Made by a program: the position numbers and the translations under genes. A model generated the notes under the pieces. The model was not told the origin of the DNA. It did no database searches and saw only the letters and a list, made by a program, of their open reading frames with translations. From positions 1 through 54,117 of the forward strand of contig CAKZGI010000292.1 of the NCBI GenBank assembly GCA_936914905.1: a stretch of DNA of 54,117 nt. Direction: 5' to 3'. The DNA is from an uncultured Trichormus sp. (lineage in GTDB: Bacteria; Cyanobacteriota; Cyanobacteriia; Cyanobacteriales; Nostocaceae). Positions within the stretch are counted from its first letter, which is position 1. Every line of letters starts with the position of its first letter. Shown here piece after piece: positions 43,429-52,329 of the stretch.

Positions 43429-45624
43429 TCACGGTTGAATTTGGTTAAAACTTGTGGAACTTTGGAATAAAGTATCACACTTTTTAGAGATAATAACACA
43501 AATATTACTGAGAGCTTGCTGGTAGTTATCCATATCCTCATCTTCAAGGTAAATCTGAGCAGATTTCTCTAAATCTTCAATGGCTTGAGCATGGTTTAGT
43601 TGGACTGTATTTTCACCGTATTGTGCTAGTTCATAATGAACCATACCCCTTTTGAGGTAAACTTTAGCCATGCGTGGATTGATATTTATTGCTTCGGTAA
43701 AATCTACAATTGCCTGTTTATATTCTTTAGCATAATTACTGCTATATTGGGCAAATTGATAACGGGTAAGACCACGCTGAAAATAAGCTTCTGCTTTATA
43801 AGTATTGAGTTTAATCGCCTCAGTAAAATCTGCAATAGATTTTTGGTATTCTTGTTGATAATTACTGCTATATTTAGCTATTTGAGAACGCACAATACCG
43901 CGTCTAATATAAGCTTCAGTATCACGTACATTAATGTTAATAGCAGTATTAAAATTGTTGATAGCTTTTTGATATTCCTGTTCGGGATCACTACTATAAT
44001 CAGCCAGCATATAATAAGCATTACCTCTATTGACTAATGCTTTGACTTCCTGGGGATTGATTTTTAGCGCCTGGTTATAGTCTGCTAATGCTCCTTCATA
44101 ATCGTTCAAATTATAGCGGGCATTGCCTCTATTGATATAAAATTTAGGGAAAGTAGATTCTTTTTTAATTCCTTGGGTAAAATTTTCGATTGCTTGTTCA
44201 TAGTCTCGCTTTTTATAAGCTTCATTACCCCGGTCATAGTAATCAATAAAGGTGAGATTATCAGTTTGAATACTATTATTTTCTAAGCGAGATATTAAGT
44301 ATTGTTGGGTATAAAGATTTTGGGAAAGAAAAGGACGAGTGAATTTAATCATTATGTCCAAATATCCCAACAACCCAAAACCTAATAAGCAAAAAATAAC
44401 AGTATAAAATCTTGTTTTATTTGCTTTCTTGGCTGGCTGATAAGCAGAAAGATTAGGAGTAAATATTGGTTGCCAATGATGTAGAGGAGATGGAGAAATA
44501 GCTGGCTTGCGTATACGAGGAGTTGGGAGGTGGTACTTTTTAGACTTGCGACGTGGTTTGAGATGTTCTCCAGAAGCGATCGCCTCCAGTGATGGAAAAG
44601 GATCACGTCCACCTAATTGCGAAGCACGTTCACACCAAGGACATTTATTCAGGTGATTATGGTAAAGATGCTGTGGGTTTAGAGAACAAGTTACAAGACT
44701 CTCCTCAGCCTCTGTGATCACAGATAACCAGGTTTGAGCCGTAGGACGCAATTGAGGACTTTTGTGACCATCTTCAAAACAACGCACAAACAGTTCCTGT
44801 AAACTGGGATGAAGCATCTGCCAAGCAGGTGCAATAGGAGTAGGTAAATAGGGAACCTTTTGCTTTTGACTGTAAGTAAAATGACCAGCAACTATTCTGG
44901 CTTCATAAGCTGGTGGATCAAATAGACCTTGAAAAATTCCAGAAAATGGGTGAGTACCTTCCATTAATAATTGAAATATTAGCACTGCTAACCCAAATAA
45001 GTCATGATGACTTTCCCGATCATAGTCAGCAAAAGTTTTATTCTGTAATTCTGAAGGTGTATACTCCGGTTTACCTACTGAACAACGATAGACAATATTT
45101 TGCTCTGGATCACGTACTTGAAATGAATCTGTATCTACTAAGGTGATTAATGCAGTATTACTCACCAGAATATTTGATTCATTTACGTCCCCAACACAGT
45201 ATTGGCTGGCGTGCAGAGCGGCAAAAGCGGCCGATAGATTGCGAGCAGTACGCAATAAATATTGATAATTAAATAATGGGAAATTTTGACGGCGGTTTCC
45301 GGGATTGTAAAAATCCATAATCGGCCGCATTCCCCGAATGCGCGGCATTAAAAATCCAATGATACTACCGCTACCATCCACAGCTTCCAACAATTCCTTT
45401 GGCCAAGCTATGGAAATATGCCCCAAATTAGCTGTAGGGTTTTCGGGGGGATTAGCTATCATGGCCTGAAGTTTTTGAGCATAGGTATCAATTGGCTTGT
45501 GATAAATTTTTGCCACTAAATTTTCATCTGATGGCACTGTATAGACACAAGCTTCACCGCCACGCCCCAAACTAACAGTGAGATTGAGAGTTTCTTGCTT
45601 GGGAAGACAACGTAGTACCTGCAT
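43429..45624 (-). CDS. Atypical Ser/Thr-kinase-like protein with TPR repeats (TerY-P triad kinase)
   Basis: The protein has 731 residues. The kinase-like domain covers about residues 10-300: glycine loop LGRGGEACVY at 19-28, lysine K39 in VAKIY, and a catalytic loop reading VGDVNESNILV (about 143-153; HRD is absent but D and N remain). The DFG counterpart is DTD in LVDTDSFQV. A cysteine pair in CPWCERAS (around residue 330) follows the domain. A membrane helix at about 405-424 separates it from six or so tetratricopeptide units (about 455-700, e.g. FYINRGNARYNLNDYEGAL). Upstream, in the same direction, are a PP2C phosphatase and a vWA protein. That set matches the TerY-P triad described by Aravind and colleagues. 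The kinase target is unknown. Confidence 0.85.
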   Translation of the reverse strand: MQVLRCLPKQETLNLTVSLGRGGEACVYTVPSDENLVAKIYHKPIDTYAQKLQAMIANPPENPTANLGHISIAWPKELLEAVDGSGSIIGFLMPRIRGMRPIMDFYNPGNRRQNFPLFNYQYLLRTARNLSAAFAALHASQYCVGDVNESNILVSNTALITLVDTDSFQVRDPEQNIVYRCSVGKPEYTPSELQNKTFADYDRESHHDLFGLAVLIFQLLMEGTHPFSGIFQGLFDPPAYEARIVAGHFTYSQKQKVPYLPTPIAPAWQMLHPSLQELFVRCFEDGHKSPQLRPTAQTWLSVITEAEESLVTCSLNPQHLYHNHLNKCPWCERASQLGGRDPFPSLEAIASGEHLKPRRKSKKYHLPTPRIRKPAISPSPLHHWQPIFTPNLSAYQPAKKANKTRFYTVIFCLLGFGLLGYLDIMIKFTRPFLSQNLYTQQYLISRLENNSIQTDNLTFIDYYDRGNEAYKKRDYEQAIENFTQGIKKESTFPKFYINRGNARYNLNDYEGALADYNQALKINPQEVKALVNRGNAYYMLADYSSDPEQEYQKAINNFNTAININVRDTEAYIRRGIVRSQIAKYSSNYQQEYQKSIADFTEAIKLNTYKAEAYFQRGLTRYQFAQYSSNYAKEYKQAIVDFTEAININPRMAKVYLKRGMVHYELAQYGENTVQLNHAQAIEDLEKSAQIYLEDEDMDNYQQALSNICVIISKKCDTLFQSSTSFNQIQP

Positions 45625-45758
45625 GGTGGGATATGTGCTTAAGAATGGTGATTAAAATTAGTCAACAGTCACGAAAATAGGGAACAGGATGTGATTTTTG
45701 GTGTTTATTCCTTTTGTAACGAGGGGGTTAAATACTTGTGACTGCGTTGTTTTTACCT

Positions 45759-46541
45759 TCAGGGCTTTCTTAATGCTGCTATAACCAAGGTCAAATCATC
45801 ATCAGTCCTTTGGGTAATGCGCTCTGAACATAAAAACTTGACCAACTGTTCTTTGGCTATAGTCTTATCCTCAGTATTGGCTACAAAATCGAATAAAGGA
45901 AAAAAGAACGGTTTGTGCGGTTCACCCACTAGCATATTCAATGCTAGCATTTGTAGTCCATCGGTAAGAACACTAAGATTAACTATTTCTTGCCGCAATA
46001 TTCTGAATTGTGCCGTATCTAAGGCATCAGGTGAAGTTAAAAATGTGGTTTCATTAATATACTCACCGCTGCTAGGAATGGTCAGTGCTATTAGATTGCC
46101 TCTACTATCCTTAGCTACGGCTAAACCATCACCGATTTGGGCTACTGCTACAACTTTTGGTGTGGCGATTGCAATAATTAAGGTAGTAGCTAAATCATGG
46201 GGCTGATACTTATACAAGTCTGCCTCATCTTCTACTGCTTTTTTGGCTGCTAACATGGCATCAGTTAGCAAATCACGCAAAAAAGCATCCTCAGCAAAGG
46301 TGTTATGGCTAATGTCACTGTGTGAGATATATTCTGTGGCTGTCTCTACAGCAATCATCGCTCCCATTTTTCCCAATGTTGCAGAACCTGCCCCATCTGC
46401 TGCTGCTATCAGCAATACATTATTTGCTAATATTTCCCAATGATGAGCGTCCTGACATAACTGCTGGTTTTTAATGTGGCTCGTACCACATACAGATGCG
46501 GATACTATCCGCCATTTAGGAATCTGTTTTGGTATGTTCAT
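45759..46541 (-). CDS. PP2C-type protein phosphatase (triad member)
   Basis: The start is placed at M19 of the open frame (46541, MNIPKQIPKWRIVSAS); 46595 is also possible. It has 260 residues. SVCGTSHIKNQQLCQDAHHWE is the N-terminal PP2C motif with a metal Asp. AAADGAGSATLGKMGAMIAVE corresponds to the DG(x)GG metal motif, and VAQIGDGLAVAKD to the third motif. SVLTDGLQML and RTDDDLTLVIAAL complete the metal site. It is a soluble phosphatase of the short PP2C_2 type that occurs beside vWA proteins and kinases. Gaps are 135 bp to the kinase gene and about 110 bp from the vWA gene. Confidence 0.87.
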   Translation of the reverse strand: MNIPKQIPKWRIVSASVCGTSHIKNQQLCQDAHHWEILANNVLLIAAADGAGSATLGKMGAMIAVETATEYISHSDISHNTFAEDAFLRDLLTDAMLAAKKAVEDEADLYKYQPHDLATTLIIAIATPKVVAVAQIGDGLAVAKDSRGNLIALTIPSSGEYINETTFLTSPDALDTAQFRILRQEIVNLSVLTDGLQMLALNMLVGEPHKPFFFPLFDFVANTEDKTIAKEQLVKFLCSERITQRTDDDLTLVIAALRKP

Positions 46542-46650
46542 AAACTTGTTGTTAACAGCTAAGTAGCTGTAATTTTGATTAACCGAACAGCACATAGTCA
46601 GGAGTTATCATTTCTACCTGTTCCCTATTTCCTGCTATAATTGATAACTC

Positions 46651-47352
46651 CTAAACGGATCCCCAACCAATTGGTGGTAGTGCTACTTGCTCATCTACTT
46701 TGGAATGAGAGACGGCTGACATACTGGCTGAGAGCCAAACAAACATTTCAATAAAGTTTAATCCTTGGAGTTTGAGAGGAGTACGCACGGCTATTTGATT
46801 TAAACGGGTCATATTCGCATCCTCTACTCCTACCGTGAAAAAGGCAACTCGTTTATTCGCTTCATCTCCTTGTAGACGCTGTACAGCTTGCTCAATCACA
46901 TTATCTAGCTCACCTTGCGGCTCACCATCTGTAATCATAAATACCCAAGGACGGTAATAAGTAATCCCATTGGTACGATACTGGGATTTACGTTCTTGAA
47001 TTACTTCTAAAGATTTATTAATTCCAGCCCCCATTCTTGTTAGCCCTTGGGCCGTTAGAATAGGTGGGTTGAATTGGTCTGCGGTTACAAAATCTTGCAC
47101 CACATTAACATGACTATCAAATGTGATAATTGCTACTTCTACCCTTCTAGCTGCCAAGGAATTTTTTACTAGTTCATCCTTAAAAGTTAGCAGACCCTGA
47201 TTTAAAGCCTCAATTCGTTCTCCCTGCATTGAGCCAGATGTGTCTAGCAATAGCACACACGGACAACGTGGTTCTGGATTTTCTGCGAACTCTACGACTT
47301 CATCTAATTTTAGTGTGTCCAGCATAACCTTTTGTGTTATGTTATAATCCAA
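46651..47352 (-). CDS. TerY-like von Willebrand factor A domain protein
   Basis: The protein has 233 residues. CPCVLLLDTSGSM carries the MIDAS motif DxSxS (37-41). AQGLTRMGAG supplies the threonine and VFMITDGEPQGEL the aspartate of the metal site. It is soluble and close in size to TerY. It is the first gene of the three-gene run vWA, PP2C, kinase. In TerY-P systems the vWA protein is thought to be a metal-dependent scaffold whose phosphorylation state is set by the other two. No terB, terC, terD or terZ gene is visible in the window. Confidence 0.85.
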   Translation of the reverse strand: MDYNITQKVMLDTLKLDEVVEFAENPEPRCPCVLLLDTSGSMQGERIEALNQGLLTFKDELVKNSLAARRVEVAIITFDSHVNVVQDFVTADQFNPPILTAQGLTRMGAGINKSLEVIQERKSQYRTNGITYYRPWVFMITDGEPQGELDNVIEQAVQRLQGDEANKRVAFFTVGVEDANMTRLNQIAVRTPLKLQGLNFIEMFVWLSASMSAVSHSKVDEQVALPPIGWGSV

Positions 47353-47975
47353 CGTTTTAATTTCCTTTTCTCAAAGTATATAGTTTCCTAGACTAGTACG
47401 ATTAGAACTATGGTATTTTGCTCTATATCGCTTAAATTTCATTAATTCAATTATTCTCACCGAATTCTCTATTTCAGGAAACTTGAATAACCATCTACTT
47501 TAGTAGAAGTGAATGATTAGGAGGTATGAACACTACTTATTGTAGTGAATCTACCATAATTTATTTTCAACAAATTAAGAATATAATAATCAATATATAC
47601 ATTTACATAAAGAAAAATTTTAAAGATTTTATGTGGAAAATTTCTTGATTTAAGACCTCTAAGTAATCATAATTAGGTGGGTAACTTGCTGATTATTACC
47701 ATGTAAAAATGAAAACTATTCCTCGCTTTCATATGACATAATATTTACCAATATATTAGGTTGATAGAGAAATATATGAAGGAGTAAGTATTCAGCTATT
47801 AGCAGTCAGCTTTCTCAGGCCAACACCCGCCAACAATCCTTACTTGATAATTAACCAATTTGTCAAACATTCTGACTCCTGACTCCTGAATTCTTACAGA
47901 AGGAAACACAATACTTAACCCCAAAATTCCTCTTTCTCAATAGAAAATTAAGTTCTTAGAGAAAACTGTAAAAAT
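47353..47975. other. Divergent intergenic region between the triad and the PatA-like regulator
   Basis: 620 bp without a plausible gene. It includes the repeat cagctattagcagtcagc (47804) and gactcctgactcctga (47875-47890), both of the kind scattered in Nostocales. Promoters for both directions should be here; none could be fixed. Confidence 0.45.
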
Positions 47976-49334
47976 ATGAATAATACTGGCACATTTAGCA
48001 AACTATCTCCTGAACGTCTATTAAGACAGTTAACTAATTCCTCTGATACTACTTGTTTACAGGTTTCGTACAACTCCGTGCTGTGGTTAATATACTTAGA
48101 CCAAGGTAAAATCATTTATGCTACCCATTCAGTAGAACCTTTCGACAGATTAGAACGACATATACATCGTCTGAATCAGCAAATTCCTCCACTAACTAAT
48201 GAAGTTCGTGTACAATTACGGTTGACTTTTCAACCTGATTGGCAAACTCAGTTAAGCAAACCTGAGTATGATTTACTTAGTCAACCGCCAGAATATCAAG
48301 GAATTCACTGGCTAGTGACGCAAAAACATTTACCTTCTCACCAAGCAGCATTACTAATTCAAGAGTTAGTAAAAGAAGTAATTGAATCATTTATGTTGAT
48401 AAGAGAACCAACTTATGTATTAACAGAACCAGTAAGGAGCCTTCCTAAAATTTGCAAGTTGGATACAGAGAATATTATAGACGGTTGCGAAAAGCGGTTA
48501 CAAAGTTGGCAATCCTGCGCTCCACAAATATCTTCTCCCTATCAGCGTCCATACTTGTTGATTAACAGCAGGTTTTATAACAAAAAACTACCAGAATTAC
48601 AGCAAAGTATCACAACTTGCATGAAGGGCTTTAGCCTGCGTCATTTAGCTGTAATTATGAATCTGGATGAAGTAGAACTGGCTCGAACTTTATACCCCTA
48701 TATACTTCAGGGTTCGATTATTCTCCATGAACCAGACCCTCCATTTGATAAGTTACCGAGGACTTTTGAAGATGTTTCCATATCTTCTACATATAGTACA
48801 CGAGTAATTAATTCTGATGTAGAAGCGTTAGCAGATGATAATCCTGCTGTAGGAAACTATGTACCTGAAATTTCTACTTTACCAACAGAGAAACATGAGC
48901 AATTAAACATACTAAATAACATAGAGCCTGAACAGAAAACGGTAAATACGGCTACTATAATTCCTAAGAAAATCTACAAAATTATTTCTGTAGATGATAG
49001 TCCAACCATTCTGAAGGAAATCAGCCGTTGTTTAGAAGGTGAAAATGTTGCGGTAGTCACGATTAATGATCCAATCAAAGCAGTTATGTCTATTATTAGA
49101 CATAAACCGGATTTAATTTTGTTGGATCTCAATATGGCAGGAATTGATGGTTATGAATTATGTAAAATAATCCGTAATAATTCGATGTTTAAGGAAATAC
49201 CCATTATTTTCGTTACAGTAAGTAAGGGAATTGTTGATAAAGTAAAAGCCCGAATGGTCGGAGCATCTGGTTATTTAACTAAACCTTTCACTCGTACTGA
49301 GTTGCTAAAAACGATTTTTATGCATTTGGCATAA
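47976..49334 (+). CDS. PatA-like response regulator (PATAN domain plus receiver)
   Basis: The protein has 452 residues. The N-terminal ~240 residues match the PATAN layout (FSKLSPERLLRQLTNSS; VLWLIYLDQGKIIYATH; GFSLRHLAVIMNLDEVELARTLYPYI). A low-complexity linker follows. The C-terminal receiver domain starts at KIISVDDSPTILKEI, has the phospho-acceptor D384 in LILLDLNMAGIDGYE, and ends with VSKG and LTKPF (K-P motif). In PatA of Anabaena the same order controls heterocyst spacing; other homologues control motility. There is no DNA-binding domain. It stands alone between the triad and the ABC ATPase, so its partner kinase is elsewhere. Confidence 0.87.
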   Translation: MNNTGTFSKLSPERLLRQLTNSSDTTCLQVSYNSVLWLIYLDQGKIIYATHSVEPFDRLERHIHRLNQQIPPLTNEVRVQLRLTFQPDWQTQLSKPEYDLLSQPPEYQGIHWLVTQKHLPSHQAALLIQELVKEVIESFMLIREPTYVLTEPVRSLPKICKLDTENIIDGCEKRLQSWQSCAPQISSPYQRPYLLINSRFYNKKLPELQQSITTCMKGFSLRHLAVIMNLDEVELARTLYPYILQGSIILHEPDPPFDKLPRTFEDVSISSTYSTRVINSDVEALADDNPAVGNYVPEISTLPTEKHEQLNILNNIEPEQKTVNTATIIPKKIYKIISVDDSPTILKEISRCLEGENVAVVTINDPIKAVMSIIRHKPDLILLDLNMAGIDGYELCKIIRNNSMFKEIPIIFVTVSKGIVDKVKARMVGASGYLTKPFTRTELLKTIFMHLA

Positions 49335-49431
49335 TTAACTAATGTACTATCAGAATCATAACTTATAGAACTCAAGGATTAACAAGATGAAATTTAGGAT
49401 TTGAACTCTAATTTAACTCTAGAAAACCAGA

Positions 49432-49522
49432 TACGGCAGAAGTCAGGAGTTAGGAGTAAAATTTTCTTACTGTCTTGGTTTCAATTTAGATTCTTTACCT
49501 CATTGATCTGCAACCTGCTGTA
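49432..49522. repeat. Small MITE-like repeat, family B, copy 2
   Basis: It starts tacggcag and ends ctgctgta; 91 bp. The core includes gtcaggagttaggagtaaaa, tcaatttagattct and cctcattgatctgcaa. It lies between the PatA-like gene and the ABC ATPase gene. Confidence 0.7.
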
Positions 49523-49598
49523 AGATCTAACTTTATGAAGTTTGAATTCTGTTGATGTAGCCTGTTTTATTCCCTATTTTGAATAGGTATAATTACCT

Positions 49599-50882
49599 GT
49601 GGCACAAGTTGTATTAGAAAACGTTTATAAAAGTTTTCCTCCTCGTAAGCGGGAAGGTGTGACTACACAGATGTCATTACCAGGAAAGGAAGGTGCAGAT
49701 AATATTAATGTCCTACGGCGAATTAATTTAACCATTGCAGATGGTGAATTTATGGTGCTGGTGGGACCTTCTGGTTGCGGTAAAAGTACCTTGCTCCGGT
49801 TAATAGCAGGGTTAGAGGTGATAACTGGGGGTAATATCTGGGTGGGCGATAGCGAAGCTGACCAAGGGTATCGCTTGATTAATGATTTACCTCCCAAAGA
49901 ACGTGACATCGCCATGGTGTTCCAAAATTATGCTCTCTATCCCCACATGACAGTTTATGAAAACATTGCTTTTGGCTTGCGTCGTCGATTTCGAAATAGA
50001 GAAACAGTTTCTTCCCCCTTGCTACGTCAGTGGGGAGAAAATCTACTCGTGGGAATGACCAGAAAATTACCAAAAAGACTGCGTTATCTTTCTCCAAAAG
50101 AACGAACTGTAGAACAACAAGTGTGGAATGTTGCCAATTTATTACAAATTGAAACTTTATTAAATCACTTACCTAAACAGTTATCTGGAGGACAAAGACA
50201 ACGGGTAGCATTAGGAAGGGCGATCGCCCGGAATCCTCAAGTATTTTTAATGGATGAACCATTATCAAACTTAGATGCTAAATTACGGGCTGAAACTCGC
50301 GCCCAAATCGTCAAATTGCAGCGTCAGTTGGGAACAACAACGATTTACGTCACCCATGATCAAACTGAAGCAATGACAATGGGTGATCGAATTGCAATCA
50401 TGTCTGGAGGCCAAATCCAGCAAGTTGCACCACCATTAGAACTTTATAACTACCCTGCTAACCGCTTTGTAGCTGAATTTATTGGTTCACCACCAATGAA
50501 TTTTATACCGGTAGAATTTCACGCACCTTTATTAATTACCCATCTTAACTTTCGTTTCACCCTTCCAGAAATGTGGGGAAAACTCTTACAAAAATATGAT
50601 GGAAAAACTCTAATTTTAGGTATTCGTCCAGAACATTTAACTTTGAGTGTACCTGCAACCAAAAATTTACCAATCAAAGTAGATTTGGTAGAAAATTTAG
50701 GAAATGATAGTTTTTTATCTGTCAGGATTTTTGATCCTGAATCATCAAGTGCAGAAGGTCAATCTTTGCAAGTGCGAGTTCCCCCGGATCGATTCATTAG
50801 TCTGGGTGAAAAACTGTGGTTATCATTTATTCCTGAAAAAATTCACTTTTTTGATCGAGAAACCGAGTTAGCAATAAGCTAA
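49599..50882 (+). CDS. MalK/UgpC-type ABC transporter ATP-binding protein with a ~40-residue insertion
   Basis: The protein has 427 residues and a GTG start. Walker A GPSGCGKST is at 56-64, Q-loop Q109 is in VFQNYALYPHMTVYENIAFGL, signature LSGGQ is at 195-199, Walker B VFLMDE is at 215-220, and H-loop is in VTHDQTEAM. After about residue 300 there is a TOBE-like regulatory domain (LILGIRPEHLTLS). Between the Q-loop and signature, a ~40-residue basic insertion (131-170) makes it longer than the usual ~370 residues. No membrane or binding protein genes are adjacent, so it likely energises a sugar or polyol importer encoded elsewhere, as shared ATPases of this class do. Confidence 0.9.
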   Translation: MAQVVLENVYKSFPPRKREGVTTQMSLPGKEGADNINVLRRINLTIADGEFMVLVGPSGCGKSTLLRLIAGLEVITGGNIWVGDSEADQGYRLINDLPPKERDIAMVFQNYALYPHMTVYENIAFGLRRRFRNRETVSSPLLRQWGENLLVGMTRKLPKRLRYLSPKERTVEQQVWNVANLLQIETLLNHLPKQLSGGQRQRVALGRAIARNPQVFLMDEPLSNLDAKLRAETRAQIVKLQRQLGTTTIYVTHDQTEAMTMGDRIAIMSGGQIQQVAPPLELYNYPANRFVAEFIGSPPMNFIPVEFHAPLLITHLNFRFTLPEMWGKLLQKYDGKTLILGIRPEHLTLSVPATKNLPIKVDLVENLGNDSFLSVRIFDPESSSAEGQSLQVRVPPDRFISLGEKLWLSFIPEKIHFFDRETELAIS

Positions 50883-50897
50883 TATATTTTAGCTAAT

Positions 50898-50991
50898 ACA
50901 TCAATCACGAGTCAGGAGTCAGGAGTAAAACTCTCTTGCTATCTAGGTTTCAATTTAGATTCTGTACGTCATTGATCTGCAATCTGCTGTA
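50898..50991. repeat. Small MITE-like repeat, family B, copy 3 (left end degraded)
   Basis: The core gtcaggagtcaggagtaaaa, tcaatttagattct and attgatctgcaatctgctgta are shared with copies 1 and 2. The right end ctgctgta is at 50984-50991. Confidence 0.65.
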
Positions 50992-51402
50992 TAGCAGTGA
51001 AACTGCATGTCGATGCGGGTTATGCTCTAAGAGAACTCTACAAAAAGAAATACCCAATGTCATTCTGTTAACAAAGCCTCGTGTACGCTATACCGAAAAA
51101 AGTGTAGTGAAGAATCTTCCGAAATGCTTGCTACACATGACTATAGCTTGCTTGACGACTTAGAAGTCATATACCAGGCTTCGCGTTCACGCAGTGTCCC
51201 GAAGGAATACAGCATGACAATACAGGATCATTTATTTTGTCGCTTACTCCAACATGGTTTTGGATTTATTATACGGATAAATCTGGGGGCTAGTACCATC
51301 AAGGAATTATGATTCGTTATGTAAACGAAGCCTTCCCAGAAAGTGGTAGACTGATTTTTTTTATAAATCTCACTTCTCCCAGGAATGGGAGTGATTTAGG
51401 TT
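50992..51402. other. Non-coding region between the ABC ATPase and the BtuF-like gene
   Basis: No intact gene. Plus-strand scraps such as VILLTKPRVRYTEKS near 51060 could be transposase remains but are too short to assign. A 6 bp-stem hairpin (ctccca/tgggag) lies at 51376-51391. Confidence 0.35.
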
Positions 51403-52329
51403 TTATAAATTTTGCCAGGCAGTACCTTTATAACCATATTCAAAAATGTCTGGGTGCAAAATTTCTGCTAATATTTCAACAGAATCTACTAGGCGTGGAC
51501 CGGGACGGTTAAAGTAAGCATTACCATCTGTGATGTAGACTCTACCAGCTTTGAATGCGTGTAATTCTTCCCACTCTGGAAGTTGAGTTAACATTTTTGC
51601 TTCTTGGTGAGTTCGTTGTAAATTAAAGCAACAGGGCATAAAAATGATTACATCGGGATTACTCGCAATTAATGTGTCCCAGCTTAAATGTGCTGAAGGT
51701 TGACCGATACCGCTAAATAATGTCTGTCCACCAGCAAGATGAATCAGTTCAGGAATCCACTTAGCAGCAACCATCAAAGGAGCAGTCGATTTGATACAAG
51801 TAACTGTAGGCATTTCTGTGATCGAAAGTCCTTGAATTTTACTATTGCAAATTTTCACACGAGCTTCTAAATTCTCTAGTAATTCTACGGAATTAATCCC
51901 AAATGTTTGACCGACTCGTTCAATATCTCCCCATACATCCCGTAGTGTGTTGGGTTGTAAAGAAATTATTTGGGGTGTGGTGTGGGTCAGTTGGGCAACA
52001 GCTTTTTCTACTTCTGGTAAACTAATAGCACAAACATCACACTGGTCTTGAGTGAGAATGTGGGTAGGTTGCAATCGTTCTAAAACATCAAGTTTAATTT
52101 TGTAGATACTCAGAGCAGATAGCAATATATTATTGACTTCATTGTGAATAGAACTGCTATCAGCACTACCATTCAAATGTGCTTGCGTACAAACTGGCAG
52201 GTGAGATATTTCTGGAGGATAGTCACATCCATGTGATCGACCCACAATAGCATATTGTAAACCCAGAGTAGCAGCTATTTCTGTGGCACTAGGAATTAAC
52301 GAGACAATTCTTATATTTTTATCTGTCAT
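51403..52329 (-). CDS. BtuF-like cobalamin/iron-siderophore binding-protein fold, without signal peptide
   Basis: The protein has 308 residues and is translated from a strong aggaggt site 7 bases before the ATG. IRIVSLIPSATEIAATLGLQ is the typical start of BtuF-like proteins. ILTQDQCDVCAISLPEVEKAV contains a Cys-x2-Cys pair, LSWDTLIASNPDVIIFMPC the second lobe, and AFKAGRVYITDGNAYFNRPGPRLVDSVEIL the end. No signal peptide or lipobox precedes it, so it should stay in the cytoplasm, unlike true BtuF. Cytoplasmic versions are common in cyanobacteria. No transporter genes are adjacent. A role in handling corrinoid or metal complexes inside the cell is possible. Confidence 0.82.
   Translation of the reverse strand: MTDKNIRIVSLIPSATEIAATLGLQYAIVGRSHGCDYPPEISHLPVCTQAHLNGSADSSSIHNEVNNILLSALSIYKIKLDVLERLQPTHILTQDQCDVCAISLPEVEKAVAQLTHTTPQIISLQPNTLRDVWGDIERVGQTFGINSVELLENLEARVKICNSKIQGLSITEMPTVTCIKSTAPLMVAAKWIPELIHLAGGQTLFSGIGQPSAHLSWDTLIASNPDVIIFMPCCFNLQRTHQEAKMLTQLPEWEELHAFKAGRVYITDGNAYFNRPGPRLVDSVEILAEILHPDIFEYGYKGTAWQNL

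Noticed and set aside
43636-45146. Plus-strand ORFs of 133 and 77 codons
   Set aside because: Antisense to the kinase-TPR gene; the long frame is a by-product of the TPR repeats.
51376-51391. Hairpin ctccca/tgggag as terminator of the BtuF-like gene
   Set aside because: The minus-strand sequence after the stem is A-rich, not T-rich.
50936-51512. Three plus-strand ORFs of 62-75 codons
   Set aside because: They start within a family B repeat or lie antisense to the BtuF-like gene; only a vague transposase-like scrap is visible.
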